A DNA stretch of 23,120 nucleotides from CALRGL01 sp964374035 (GCA_964374035.1 CAYJWY010000016.1:1-23120); one strand, 5' to 3'; counted from the stretch's first letter, positions 15,104-22,508 are shown. Program-made: numbers and translations. The notes: generated by a model not told the origin, from the letters alone.

Positions 15104-15367
15104 ATGAACACGTCAGAAACACCTTCGCAGGAGGGCTCGTCGCCAAGTAACACCATGGTGTTGCGTCTTCCAAAACCAAACGCGCAAGTGGTCGTGCTTG
15201 GTCTTGTGGCGATCATCACGCTTTTTCAGACCGTCCAGCTATCCGCCATCAGCGGCAAGGCGGGTTCCGTGCAGGTCAAGTCGGTCTCTACCACAACTTC
15301 CGGCGATTCCGGAAGTTCGCCGGCCAGCAACGCGGATGTTCCCCAATCCATGGTGGGAGGTTGCTAA
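15104..15367 (+). CDS. 87-residue single-pass membrane protein ending in Gly-Gly-Cys
   Basis: It has a Ser/Thr-rich N-terminus, one membrane segment at about 27-47 (AQVVVLGLVAIITLFQTVQL), a Ser/Thr/Gly-rich linker without structure, and the terminal sequence SMVGGC, whose only Cys is the last residue. The start of the membrane segment (LPKPNAQV) resembles that of the protein at 18404 (VPKLNVQS), so the two may share an anchor. I do not recognise the family. It is the first gene after the BlaI-type dyad and lies 15 bases before the triple thioredoxin-like gene, so it belongs to the same operon. The exposed terminal Cys could be a thiol substrate or a metal ligand, but that is a guess. Confidence 0.75.
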   Translation: MNTSETPSQEGSSPSNTMVLRLPKPNAQVVVLGLVAIITLFQTVQLSAISGKAGSVQVKSVSTTTSGDSGSSPASNADVPQSMVGGC

Positions 15368-15382
15368 CGATGATCGTAAATT

Positions 15383-16552
15383 ATGACCTCACCAAAAAAA
15401 GGGGCTGATACCCCATTGGGAAAAGTTTTTTTGTACGTTGCACTTATCGCAACGATTGTTGGAGCATTGTTTGCCACAAAAACTCTTCTAACGATCAACA
15501 AGAATATTGCCGAAGCCAAAGAAGCCGCCAGACCCGCTGAGGTCAACATGACCATCATCACAGCACCTGACTGCGTTGATTGTTTTAATGTGTCCCTCGC
15601 AGTGGCGGCTTTTAAAAAGTTGAATGTTGCGGTAGGTGAGGAGAAAACATTTTCTTTCGATCTGCCGGAGGCCGCTTCGCTCATTGAGGAATTTGGCATT
15701 ACACGCGTACCCACGTATCTCGTTACAGGGGAGATAGACAAAAAAAATCTGGAACAGTTTGTTTCGACCAACGGAGAGGTGAAAAACAACACCTTTGTAT
15801 TTACAAGCGTCCCTCCGGTTTTTTTCAATCCTGAAACAAAGAAGGAATTTGGCAATGTCACAGTCACCATCCTTACGGACGATTCCTGTCCGCAATGCTT
15901 TGACCCAACGCGCATTATCGATTCCTACAAGAACGGCGGTATTTCCATTACCGATATTAAAGAAACGCCATTTAGATCGGTTGAAGGGCAAGAATTAATC
16001 ACCAAGTACAAGATTGAAAAAGTTCCAACGTTTCTTTTTTCAAGCGACATTGATTTTTATGATGATGTGAAAAACAGTTGGCCGCAAATTGGAACCATTG
16101 AACAAGATAATACGTACGTGGTGCGAAATGTCCTGCTCCCTTACCGAGATTTAGCAAAAGACCAGGTTTTGGGATTAGCTGAATTAGTCTATCTCACCGA
16201 CTCAACCTGTGAGAATTGTTACGATGTGGTTCAGACACATCGCCCCATCATCACACAAGCGTTTGGAGTGGGATTACGCTTGGAACGTACCATTGATAGC
16301 AATTCGCCCGCTGGAAAATCTTTGATTAGCAAGTACAAGATCACCAAGGTTCCAACGATTCTTTTATCGCCGGAGGTCAATCAATATACAAGTATAACGA
16401 ATGCTTGGAAGAGCGTCGGAACGGTTGAGTCTGATGGATGGTATGCATTTAGGGAACTGCAAGTATTGGGAGAGATTGTTTACAAGGATTTAGCTACCAA
16501 TAACATTATTCAGCCGACACCTTCACCCTCGGCCAATGACGCTGGACAATAA
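15383..16552 (+). CDS. membrane-anchored protein with three thioredoxin-like domains
   Basis: The 389-residue protein has an N-terminal membrane anchor (about 13-36) and three consecutive thioredoxin-like units. Each has a CxxC after a beta strand and a cis-proline segment after a helix: CVDC (64-67) with RVPTYLV (Pro110), CPQC (169-172) with KVPTFLF (Pro215), and CENC (276-279) with KVPTILL (Pro324). None has the classical WCGPC. The domains probably face outward and exchange disulfides or deliver electrons or metal. The tail after 370 is Pro/Ser-rich. It lies 15 bases after the GGC gene and 4 bases before the next. Electrons could come from the CcdA-like protein in the same cluster. No recognised function covers this three-domain form. 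Confidence 0.82.
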   Translation: MTSPKKGADTPLGKVFLYVALIATIVGALFATKTLLTINKNIAEAKEAARPAEVNMTIITAPDCVDCFNVSLAVAAFKKLNVAVGEEKTFSFDLPEAASLIEEFGITRVPTYLVTGEIDKKNLEQFVSTNGEVKNNTFVFTSVPPVFFNPETKKEFGNVTVTILTDDSCPQCFDPTRIIDSYKNGGISITDIKETPFRSVEGQELITKYKIEKVPTFLFSSDIDFYDDVKNSWPQIGTIEQDNTYVVRNVLLPYRDLAKDQVLGLAELVYLTDSTCENCYDVVQTHRPIITQAFGVGLRLERTIDSNSPAGKSLISKYKITKVPTILLSPEVNQYTSITNAWKSVGTVESDGWYAFRELQVLGEIVYKDLATNNIIQPTPSPSANDAGQ

Positions 16553-16556
16553 TCGT

Positions 16557-17852
16557 ATGAAAAAAACATTGACTTCACTGCGGTTTATTTTTCGTCAACG
16601 TCTTTACAGGAACATTGCCATCTCTGCATCTGTTGTGGTGGCTTTGCTTTCCTATTGGTTGCTCAATCAGACAACCACGCTTCCGGCGTTTTGGGAGATG
16701 ATGTTGAACGGTGAATTTGGAACATACAGCGTACTGTATGGGGTGACGTTTGGTATCACCACCCTTGTCATCGTTGTACTTTCAGGCATAAGTTTTGCCG
16801 TGATGACATGGCTTTTCAAACATTCATCGTTAGCAAGAGGTAAAAGTATCGGAGCAAACGCGGGTGCCTTCGCCTCAGGTATGCTTGGGATGGGCTGTCC
16901 GATTTGCGGAGCATTTCTATTGTCAGCGTTGGGTGTTGCAGGCGGCTTAAGTATTTTTCCATTGCAAGGATTGGAATTTAAATTCTTAAGCATAGGATTG
17001 CTTGCGGCGGGGACGGTTTATGGTGCAAAGAGAGTCAAACACACACCAAACGATGTCCATGCGTTATCAGCGCAAAAGGATTGCGACCAGTGTGTTGTTT
17101 CTGAGGTAGGCCAAAAGCCTGTTGTTTTGCCCTTGCAAAAAATAGTGATATTTATCCTTGCCGGAATGTTTCTCCTCAATCAATCTCTTATCGGCCAAGC
17201 CTCCGCGAGTATGGGAATTTCTTCTGGGAGCGCAGGCTTGCTACCCTCAAGCACTCGTTTTATTGGTGAATTATTTGGAGTCAAAACCGCCTCCGCCAAC
17301 GTGATCATTGCTCCAAAGTTAAATCCTGACGGGCGCACCACCTCGCTGGTTGAGCAACCTACCATCACGGAGGTCCCAGGTAACCCTAATACCGGTAACG
17401 CCTTGGCAGATGCTAAGGTGGTGGTGCTTGCAACAGGCAAACCATTTTATGCTCCCGAGGATATCTCTTTTGATGATCCGATCAATGCCCAAAAAAAATG
17501 GGGAGCCTATGAGAAGTCTATTACGCTGAGCGATGACTTGGAAGCTCGATATCAAACGCTCGTGAGCACGATGGTTTGCAGTTATTGTTGCGGCAGTCCA
17601 ACAAGTGTGACGACGATCAATCGTTGCGGATGCGCACACGCAAAAGCGGTTCGCGGAATGTTCAAGTTTCTGCTTGAAAACTACGGAAGTGAATATTCCG
17701 ATGATCAGATTCTTGGCGAAGGTCATCGATGGTACGCTATTTGGTATCCAAAAGGCATGCTCGAGGACTACTTACTCGCAACAGGTGAGTCTGAGGCTTT
17801 GCCACATAAAACCCATGGTGGAGCAGGATCAGACGGGAATCACGGACTCTAA
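16557..17852 (+). CDS. membrane protein with intramembrane CPIC and a Cys-rich C-terminal domain
   Basis: Starting at ATG 16557 (MKKTLTSLRFIF) it has 431 residues; an upstream ATG at 16536 overlaps the previous gene. About four membrane segments fill residues 17-160, and a fifth lies near 194-210. The third carries GMGCPICGAF (Cys114, Cys117), the 'GCxxCG' type seen in several uncharacterised membrane proteins. A loop has CDQC (176-179). After the last helix comes an outward domain with CSYCCG (341-346), CGCAH (357-361) and WYAIWYPKGML, recalling but not equal to PCYCGC proteins, and a His/Gly-rich tail (HKTHGG ... NH). These clusters suggest metal or Fe-S binding or thiol chemistry. The family is not recognised. 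A 103-base gap follows. Confidence 0.75.
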   Translation: MKKTLTSLRFIFRQRLYRNIAISASVVVALLSYWLLNQTTTLPAFWEMMLNGEFGTYSVLYGVTFGITTLVIVVLSGISFAVMTWLFKHSSLARGKSIGANAGAFASGMLGMGCPICGAFLLSALGVAGGLSIFPLQGLEFKFLSIGLLAAGTVYGAKRVKHTPNDVHALSAQKDCDQCVVSEVGQKPVVLPLQKIVIFILAGMFLLNQSLIGQASASMGISSGSAGLLPSSTRFIGELFGVKTASANVIIAPKLNPDGRTTSLVEQPTITEVPGNPNTGNALADAKVVVLATGKPFYAPEDISFDDPINAQKKWGAYEKSITLSDDLEARYQTLVSTMVCSYCCGSPTSVTTINRCGCAHAKAVRGMFKFLLENYGSEYSDDQILGEGHRWYAIWYPKGMLEDYLLATGESEALPHKTHGGAGSDGNHGL

Positions 17853-17955
17853 CACAGCGTCATCACCGCAGATCAATAGGCATCTTTAAGTTTTATTCCG
17901 ATATGCCCGGTCAGAAAGAAAACGGACAGATCGGAACATTCATAGCCAAAGACGT

Positions 17956-18402
17956 ATGATCGCGCGCACACTCGGTGATATCAAAACGAAAATTTCAGCG
18001 ACTGCCAGCTCTGTTCTTTCTGTATTGGGTATCAGTGGGGGAGGTGCGTCTGCCGTATGCCAAACAACCTGTTCGACATCCTCAGCCGTGCTTCCTCTGA
18101 TCGGCGTCTCTCTTTCAGCAACACCGTTTGCTTTTTTAGAGGAATATCAATTGCAGATTTGGTGGGTGGCCGTCATCTTTCTTGGGCTCTTGTTGTTTCT
18201 TTACTTCAAAGGAATCTCAAAGACGAGAACTGATCGAGCGCTTCTTTTTGTGAACGCGGGTTTATTGACCGCAGGCTTTCCTTATGTTAGGGAACTTTCT
18301 CTCATGAAATTTTTGCCTTGGATCGCAGGAGCTGTGTTGGTCGTGGGATTATATTTGTTTCTAACAGCAAGAACGTTTCAGATCAGATTTAAAGATTCCT
18401 GA
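17956..18402 (+). CDS. small membrane protein with MerT-like Cys motif
   Basis: The 148-residue protein has hydrophobic segments at about 43-60, 68-85, 95-112 and 119-138. A CxxxC pair (Cys35, Cys39: VCQTTCSTSSAVLPL) comes just before the first, and the following LPLIGVSLSATPFAFLEEYQ resembles MerT/MerC mercury transporters, where a Cys pair at the membrane hands metal inward. The likeness is partial; it has no adjacent Cys-Cys pair, and the family assignment is uncertain. It could pass copper or another soft metal, or take electrons. A 103-base gap separates it from the preceding gene and it ends 1 base before the next, so it is probably in the same operon or starts a second transcript. Confidence 0.65.
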   Translation: MIARTLGDIKTKISATASSVLSVLGISGGGASAVCQTTCSTSSAVLPLIGVSLSATPFAFLEEYQLQIWWVAVIFLGLLLFLYFKGISKTRTDRALLFVNAGLLTAGFPYVRELSLMKFLPWIAGAVLVVGLYLFLTARTFQIRFKDS

Positions 18403-18403
18403 T

Positions 18404-19066
18404 ATGGAAAATCAAAAAGAAAAAGGGTGGGAGATTTCCGTCCCTAAATTAAACGTACAATCCGTACTCTTTGTTCTCGTTGTCGCGGGATTCCTTGTCA
18501 ATCAATTGTTTTTCCTAAAACTTAGCGCCCGGCTTGCGAATCCTCAAGCATCCGCTGTAAAAACAAGCACATCAACAGGTTCTTCTTTAAGACCGTTTGA
18601 CACAATGATCATCAATGAACTGTCCGATCAAGGAACAAGACCATTGGTCCTTGGATCGACCCACGAGCACGCAGATTTTAAAGTCTTCATCAATGGTGAG
18701 GCATTGGATTTTGCCAAGCCTGAATATTTTATGAGAAGTAGTTTTTTGCACGTTGATCAGAATCAGAATAAGGAAGATTCCTCAGGCCTCCTGCATAAGC
18801 ACGCAAAAAATGCTCCCATGAGTTTATTCTTTAGAAGTATTGGCATAGACCTCACAAAAGAGAGCTTAACGCTTGCAGATGGCAGGAGGTTGAAAAATGA
18901 AAATGGCAAGACACTTAAGGTTTATGTCAACGGAAAAAATATTGAGGAATTGGGTGATTACTCCTTTCAACCACTCGATAAAATACTCATAAGTTATGGT
19001 CCATCCGATGATCCGGATCTGCAAAGACAAATTGATTCAGTAACCGATTTCGCCAAAAATCATTGA
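18404..19066 (+). CDS. anchored extracytoplasmic His-motif protein (HxH type) 1
   Basis: The 220-residue protein has a membrane anchor at about 16-40 (the start, VPKLNVQS, resembles the 87-aa protein), a Ser/Thr linker, and an outward domain with clustered His: THEHADFKVFING (His87, His89), FLHVD (His116) and LLHKHAKN (His131, His133). The final part (LKVYVNGKNI ... LDKILISYGP) is a strand-rich repeat. The next gene has the same layout with the motif IHTHDASGVIHLE, so both seem to be divergent copies of one metal-binding-like domain; related HTHD...GVIH sequences occur in archaea. Binding of copper or another metal is inferred from His spacing and neighbours. Confidence 0.75.
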   Translation: MENQKEKGWEISVPKLNVQSVLFVLVVAGFLVNQLFFLKLSARLANPQASAVKTSTSTGSSLRPFDTMIINELSDQGTRPLVLGSTHEHADFKVFINGEALDFAKPEYFMRSSFLHVDQNQNKEDSSGLLHKHAKNAPMSLFFRSIGIDLTKESLTLADGRRLKNENGKTLKVYVNGKNIEELGDYSFQPLDKILISYGPSDDPDLQRQIDSVTDFAKNH

Positions 19067-19077
19067 CAACCATACAT

Positions 19078-19644
19078 ATGCAACACGATCAAAACAATCA
19101 AGACCATGAACTATCAAGTAAGGAACAACATGAATTGAAACGAGAGCAAAAGCTGAAAGAGGAAGGTCGTGTGAAACAAGCACGAGTCCTACGTCGCGCA
19201 ATAAACATGATCGCCGTTGTGTTGGTGATCGGAGGGTTTATCGGAGGGCTTGTATGGTATGTTGCAAATCTTCCTCAAACGCCGGAGTCAGAAATCCTAT
19301 CCAATAAAGGACTGCACTGGCATCCGCGCGTCTCCATTGTTCTCAAGGGTCAGGCGCAGGAGATTCCCAATGGTCTAGGTCTTGGTGCGGTGCATAATCC
19401 CATACACACGCACGATGCCAGCGGTGTGATTCATCTGGAATTTCAGGGTATTGTTCGCAAAGATCAATTAACGCTTGGTCGTTTCTTTGAACTATGGGGC
19501 AAGCCTTTCAATGCGAATTGTATTTTTGAATATTGCAACGATGGCGATGGTAAAGTAACCATGACCGTTAACGGACAGGAGAATACGGAATTTGAGAATT
19601 ATCAAATGAGAGATGCAGACCAAATTGAAATCCGTTACGAGTGA
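19078..19644 (+). CDS. anchored extracytoplasmic His-motif protein (HxH type) 2
   Basis: Starting at ATG 19078 (MQHDQNNQDH) it has 188 residues; a TTG at 19063 overlaps the previous stop and is less likely. A charged, His-containing N-terminus is followed by an anchor (about 44-63). The outward domain then has LHWHPRVSI (His80, His82), HNPIHTHDASGVIHLE (His106, His110, His112, His119), TLGRFFELWG, and two Cys (148 and 153) in CIFEYC. The end has the strand pattern VTMTVNGQENTEF ... DQIEIRYE, shared with the protein before it. The His set resembles a metal site, but no family function is known to me. It precedes the CcdA-like gene by 18 bases. Confidence 0.75.
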   Translation: MQHDQNNQDHELSSKEQHELKREQKLKEEGRVKQARVLRRAINMIAVVLVIGGFIGGLVWYVANLPQTPESEILSNKGLHWHPRVSIVLKGQAQEIPNGLGLGAVHNPIHTHDASGVIHLEFQGIVRKDQLTLGRFFELWGKPFNANCIFEYCNDGDGKVTMTVNGQENTEFENYQMRDADQIEIRYE

Positions 19645-19662
19645 ACGTAACCGTTTTAAGAA

Positions 19663-20343
19663 ATGAATTTTTTACTACTATCTTTTGCGTTTGTAGCGGG
19701 ATTACAGGCCTTTTTTGCGCCATGTAGTGTTGCATTAATTCCCGCGTATGTCGGCTACTATGTGGCACGAGAACAGAAAGAGGCCGGGTATCTGCAAGAA
19801 TTATTTTTTGGTTTTAAGGCCGGTGCGTTTTCCAGTCTGGGACTCATGAGTGTGTATTCGATTGTTGGTGTCATGATCGCCTTGTTAGGAACATTAGTCA
19901 CGCCTTTTATTTCCTGGATAGAGCTTGCAACAGGCGGAGTGTTGCTTTTTCTTGGCGTGGCCACACTGCTTGGATATACGTTTTCCATAACGCTCCCGAT
20001 CATCACTCCATCTTCAACCGGCGGAGTTTACAAAAAATTCTATTTGTTTGGAGTGGCCTATGCTTTTGGCGCCATTGCCTGCACATTGCCGATATTTTTA
20101 TTAGTCGTTTTTCAATCGTTGTCTCAAGGCGGATTTATTGGAGGATTGCTTAATTTTTCCGCCTATGCTTTGGCGATGACACTTTTAATGATCGTTTTTT
20201 CCATGATTGCCGCCATATCAAAAACCGCGATGCATCGATTTTTGCACAGTGCCATGCCCATGATTCAAAAAAGTGGTGGAATCCTTATGATGTTTGCGGG
20301 CATCTATTTAATTAATTTGGCGTTAGAGGTTATAACTCTATGA
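19663..20343 (+). CDS. ccdA: CcdA/DsbD-type transmembrane thiol electron transporter
   Basis: The 226-residue protein has six hydrophobic segments and the paired Cys of the CcdA/DsbD transmembrane family: Cys21 in the first helix (FFAPCSVALIPAY) and Cys139 in the fourth (GAIACTLPIFL), both next to Pro. These proteins move electrons from cytoplasmic thioredoxin across the membrane by opening and closing a disulfide. The electrons then reduce outward-facing thioredoxin-like proteins. Three candidates are encoded nearby: the triple thioredoxin-like protein, the CPYC protein whose gene overlaps by four bases, and the Cys-cluster protein. Its length is close to the six-helix CcdA norm. Confidence 0.93.
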   Translation: MNFLLLSFAFVAGLQAFFAPCSVALIPAYVGYYVAREQKEAGYLQELFFGFKAGAFSSLGLMSVYSIVGVMIALLGTLVTPFISWIELATGGVLLFLGVATLLGYTFSITLPIITPSSTGGVYKKFYLFGVAYAFGAIACTLPIFLLVVFQSLSQGGFIGGLLNFSAYALAMTLLMIVFSMIAAISKTAMHRFLHSAMPMIQKSGGILMMFAGIYLINLALEVITL

Positions 20344-20858
20344 AGATTATTTGGACAAGCAAGCCACTTGAACAAAACGTTCCGCTGGCAGTGGTACTTT
20401 TTATTGTCGTCTTTGTAGGATTTAACGTCTACCTGCATCTTCAGATAAAAAATGCAAAAGAAGCATTAGCGCAAATTGAATCCGCGCTCATTCAGCCACC
20501 AAGAGTTGTGGCGGCCGAATTTGCCAACAAGATACGTTTGGGAGAAACATCCTGTCCCTCCATGAAAGCCGGCAACCCCAATGCTCTTTTGCAGTTTAAA
20601 CTTTTTGAGTCGCAGATGTGTCCATATTGCACGGCTCAAAATAACATCTTGGATGAACTGTTTCCAGAATATGGGGATTTGTTCTATGCAGAGTGGTATG
20701 AAGTTACAGATTGTCAAAAAGAAGCTACGCAATACAATATCTCGGGCGTTCCAACGTTTGTGTTTAAGGTCATTGGGGAAGAAAAAGAACCCGCTTACGG
20801 ATTGTTAGAAAAAGATCAGCTTATTGAGTATATCTGCCGTGTTTCTCAACAATGCTAG
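20340..20858 (+). CDS. membrane-anchored thioredoxin-like protein (CPYC)
   Basis: The 172-residue protein has an N-terminal anchor (about 14-34), a helical linker, and a thioredoxin-like domain at about 84-170 with CPYC (94-97: SQMCPYCTAQ) and a cis-proline segment GVPTFVF (Pro138). CPYC is typical of glutaredoxin and DsbA-like active sites. Further Cys are at 72, 125, 166 and 172, so extra disulfides are possible. It overlaps the CcdA-like gene by ATGA, which strongly suggests that the two work as donor and acceptor, as in CcdA with its periplasmic partner. It closes the envelope cluster; the next gene starts 52 bases later. Confidence 0.88.
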   Translation: MKIIWTSKPLEQNVPLAVVLFIVVFVGFNVYLHLQIKNAKEALAQIESALIQPPRVVAAEFANKIRLGETSCPSMKAGNPNALLQFKLFESQMCPYCTAQNNILDELFPEYGDLFYAEWYEVTDCQKEATQYNISGVPTFVFKVIGEEKEPAYGLLEKDQLIEYICRVSQQC

Positions 20859-20896
20859 AAGACAACCTCTTGTGACTCTCACAGATGCGTCATCAA

Positions 20897-20902
20897 TACA
20901 AT
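20897..20902 (+). promoter_or_regulatory. possible -10 box for the ATP-cone nuclease gene
   Basis: TACAAT matches TATAAT at five of six positions and ends 8 bases before the ATG at 20911; no good -35 is seen. Confidence 0.35.
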
Positions 20903-20910
20903 AAAAACCT

Positions 20911-21756
20911 ATGGAAATGCAGAAGATCATGATCAAAAAGGCCTCGGGTGAATTTCAGGAGTTTTCGCAGGAGAAGTTGCGAAAATCTTTAGAACGTTCC
21001 GGGGTCGATGTCATGCTTGCCGACGAAATTGTCGCACATATTTCGAGTCAGGTGTACGACGGGATGCCCACAAAGGTCATCCACGCCCGAGCATTTGCCA
21101 TGTTGAAACATTACAAGAAAACATTCGCCGCCAGATACAATCTCAAGCGCGCGATTTTTGCTCTTGGTCCAAATGGATTTCCATTTGAACAATACGTCGC
21201 ACGGCTGTTTGACGCCATGGGATATACAACACACGTTGGGATCATCGTTCCGGGAAAATGTATTTCCCATGAGGTTGACGTTGTGATCACAAAGGGAGAC
21301 GTGCGTGGATTTGTGGAATGTAAGTTTCATAATACGCCAGGAATGAAATGTCGTGTACAAACCCCACTCTATGTCTTTGCTCGTTTCGAGGATCTTTGTG
21401 AACGCGAAACAAAGCGGCTCAAAGGCAACCCGAAGCGCGAAGGCTGGCTTGTGACCAATACGCGGTTCACTGATGATGCCTTGGCGTATGGCTCCTGCAT
21501 TGGATTAAAACTTCTAGGTTGGAATACCGGTCCGCTGGGAGAAAGCCTTGAGCGGATGATTGACGCGCGAGGACTGCATCCCATCACATGTCTGACATCG
21601 CTCAAGCACAAGCAGATGCAACAACTTCTTGCCGCAGGCATCGTTCTCTGCCAAGACCTTTTTGATCCCACCATTGATCTCACACCGGCGCTTGATCCTG
21701 CAACCATCCATAAAGCGAGTGCCGAAGCGAGGGAGCTTTGCAAACACGAAGCGTAA
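20911..21756 (+). CDS. ATP-cone fused to Mrr-type PD-(D/E)xK nuclease domain
   Basis: The 281-residue protein begins with an ATP-cone (about 4-88: KIMIKKASGEFQEFSQEKLRKSL), the nucleotide-sensing module of NrdR and ribonucleotide reductase. It is followed by a restriction-endonuclease-like domain with the catalytic pattern HEVDVVI (Asp123) and VECKFH (Glu136, Lys138), typical of the Mrr_cat superfamily. The last 50 residues include a helix-hairpin-helix-like stretch (LTSLKHKQMQQLLAAGIVL). All three catalytic residues are present, so it may be an active nuclease controlled by ATP or dATP. Similar fusions are annotated in other bacteria without known function. No methylase or other restriction gene is nearby. 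Confidence 0.85.
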   Translation: MEMQKIMIKKASGEFQEFSQEKLRKSLERSGVDVMLADEIVAHISSQVYDGMPTKVIHARAFAMLKHYKKTFAARYNLKRAIFALGPNGFPFEQYVARLFDAMGYTTHVGIIVPGKCISHEVDVVITKGDVRGFVECKFHNTPGMKCRVQTPLYVFARFEDLCERETKRLKGNPKREGWLVTNTRFTDDALAYGSCIGLKLLGWNTGPLGESLERMIDARGLHPITCLTSLKHKQMQQLLAAGIVLCQDLFDPTIDLTPALDPATIHKASAEARELCKHEA

Positions 21757-22019
21757 CGGTCTGCATCACCCGTCGACTTGTTGGTGTGCACGCTCCACAA
21801 TTTGAGGTGGATGTATCCCGCGTCCGATAGGCTGGGCATCGCAATTTTTTTGTTTCTCGCGTCAGATTTTTTTCTCTTAATGACCGTAACGAAAAAGTGG
21901 TCACCTTCGTGTCCGCTTTTCTGGCACTGCTCAACAATGGCTGAGTTATTTGTGGAACGATAAACATTTTATGTTATGATGCATTCAATAGGCAAACTTA
22001 TGCCACGTAACAATATGTT

Positions 22020-22286
22020 ATGACCACACCATCCATGTCACACGCCATGCGCGTCGGCGGTTTTTTTGTGATTCTGTTCATTCTCTGCCTCGTTTGGCCG
22101 ATGATCTATCCCTACGGTGCAGATGTTCTCGCGTATCATCTTCTTTCACTGAAACTTTTATTCCCCGGCTTTCAAGGATATGACATCGCAAGCATGCTCT
22201 GGGGCGGCGTGTTGAGTTTTATGTATGGCTTTCTTGGTTCTATGTTATTCCATGCGTTTCATAACAGTTGCTGTAAATCAAAGTAA
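22020..22286 (+). CDS. small membrane protein, DUF5676-like
   Basis: The 88-residue protein has two hydrophobic segments (about 12-32 and 62-80). The pattern of a W-P pair in the first helix (CLVWPMIYPYG), an H-L-x-L-x-L-L-FPGFQG stretch and a YGFLGSMLFHAFHN end resembles the DUF5676 membrane family, which often occurs next to heavy-metal genes. It ends with an adjacent Cys pair (NSCCKSK). The assignment rests on pattern memory and is tentative. The next gene starts 3 bases after its stop, so they form a pair. Confidence 0.65.
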   Translation: MTTPSMSHAMRVGGFFVILFILCLVWPMIYPYGADVLAYHLLSLKLLFPGFQGYDIASMLWGGVLSFMYGFLGSMLFHAFHNSCCKSK

Positions 22287-22289
22287 CCT

Positions 22290-22508
22290 ATGAAACCTTC
22301 ACAAATTCTTCACATCATCAGTATCTTCATGGGACTCATCGGTGTTGCCATGTCGGTTTTTGCTGTTCTTGTTTGGCCGTCTGACATCGTTTGGTTCGGC
22401 ATGACCAGAGAAATCATGCTGTTGTGCTCGATCACATCTCTGCTGACTGCCATTTGGGTTCAAATTGCAACTATCCATCACATGATGCTTGAGAAAAAAA
22501 ATCGGTAA
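22290..22508 (+). CDS. small two-helix membrane protein of unknown function
   Basis: The 72-residue protein has two hydrophobic segments (about 9-29 and 43-60), a short loop with WPSDIVWFGMTRE between them, and a Lys/Arg-rich C-terminus. I do not recognise the family. It follows the DUF5676-like gene by 3 bases and is probably cotranslated with it. Its small size leaves some doubt, but the hydrophobic pattern and the tight spacing support a real gene. Confidence 0.6.
   Translation: MKPSQILHIISIFMGLIGVAMSVFAVLVWPSDIVWFGMTREIMLLCSITSLLTAIWVQIATIHHMMLEKKNR

Noticed and set aside
17896..17936. Inverted repeat TTCCGAT/ATCGGAA before the MerT-like gene
   Set aside because: The arms are 7 bases with a 27-base loop and there is no promoter around it; chance is likely.
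21778..21963. 61-residue open frame after the ATP-cone nuclease
   Set aside because: Its composition is unlike a protein of the neighbours, and it has no start signals or motifs; treated as intergenic.
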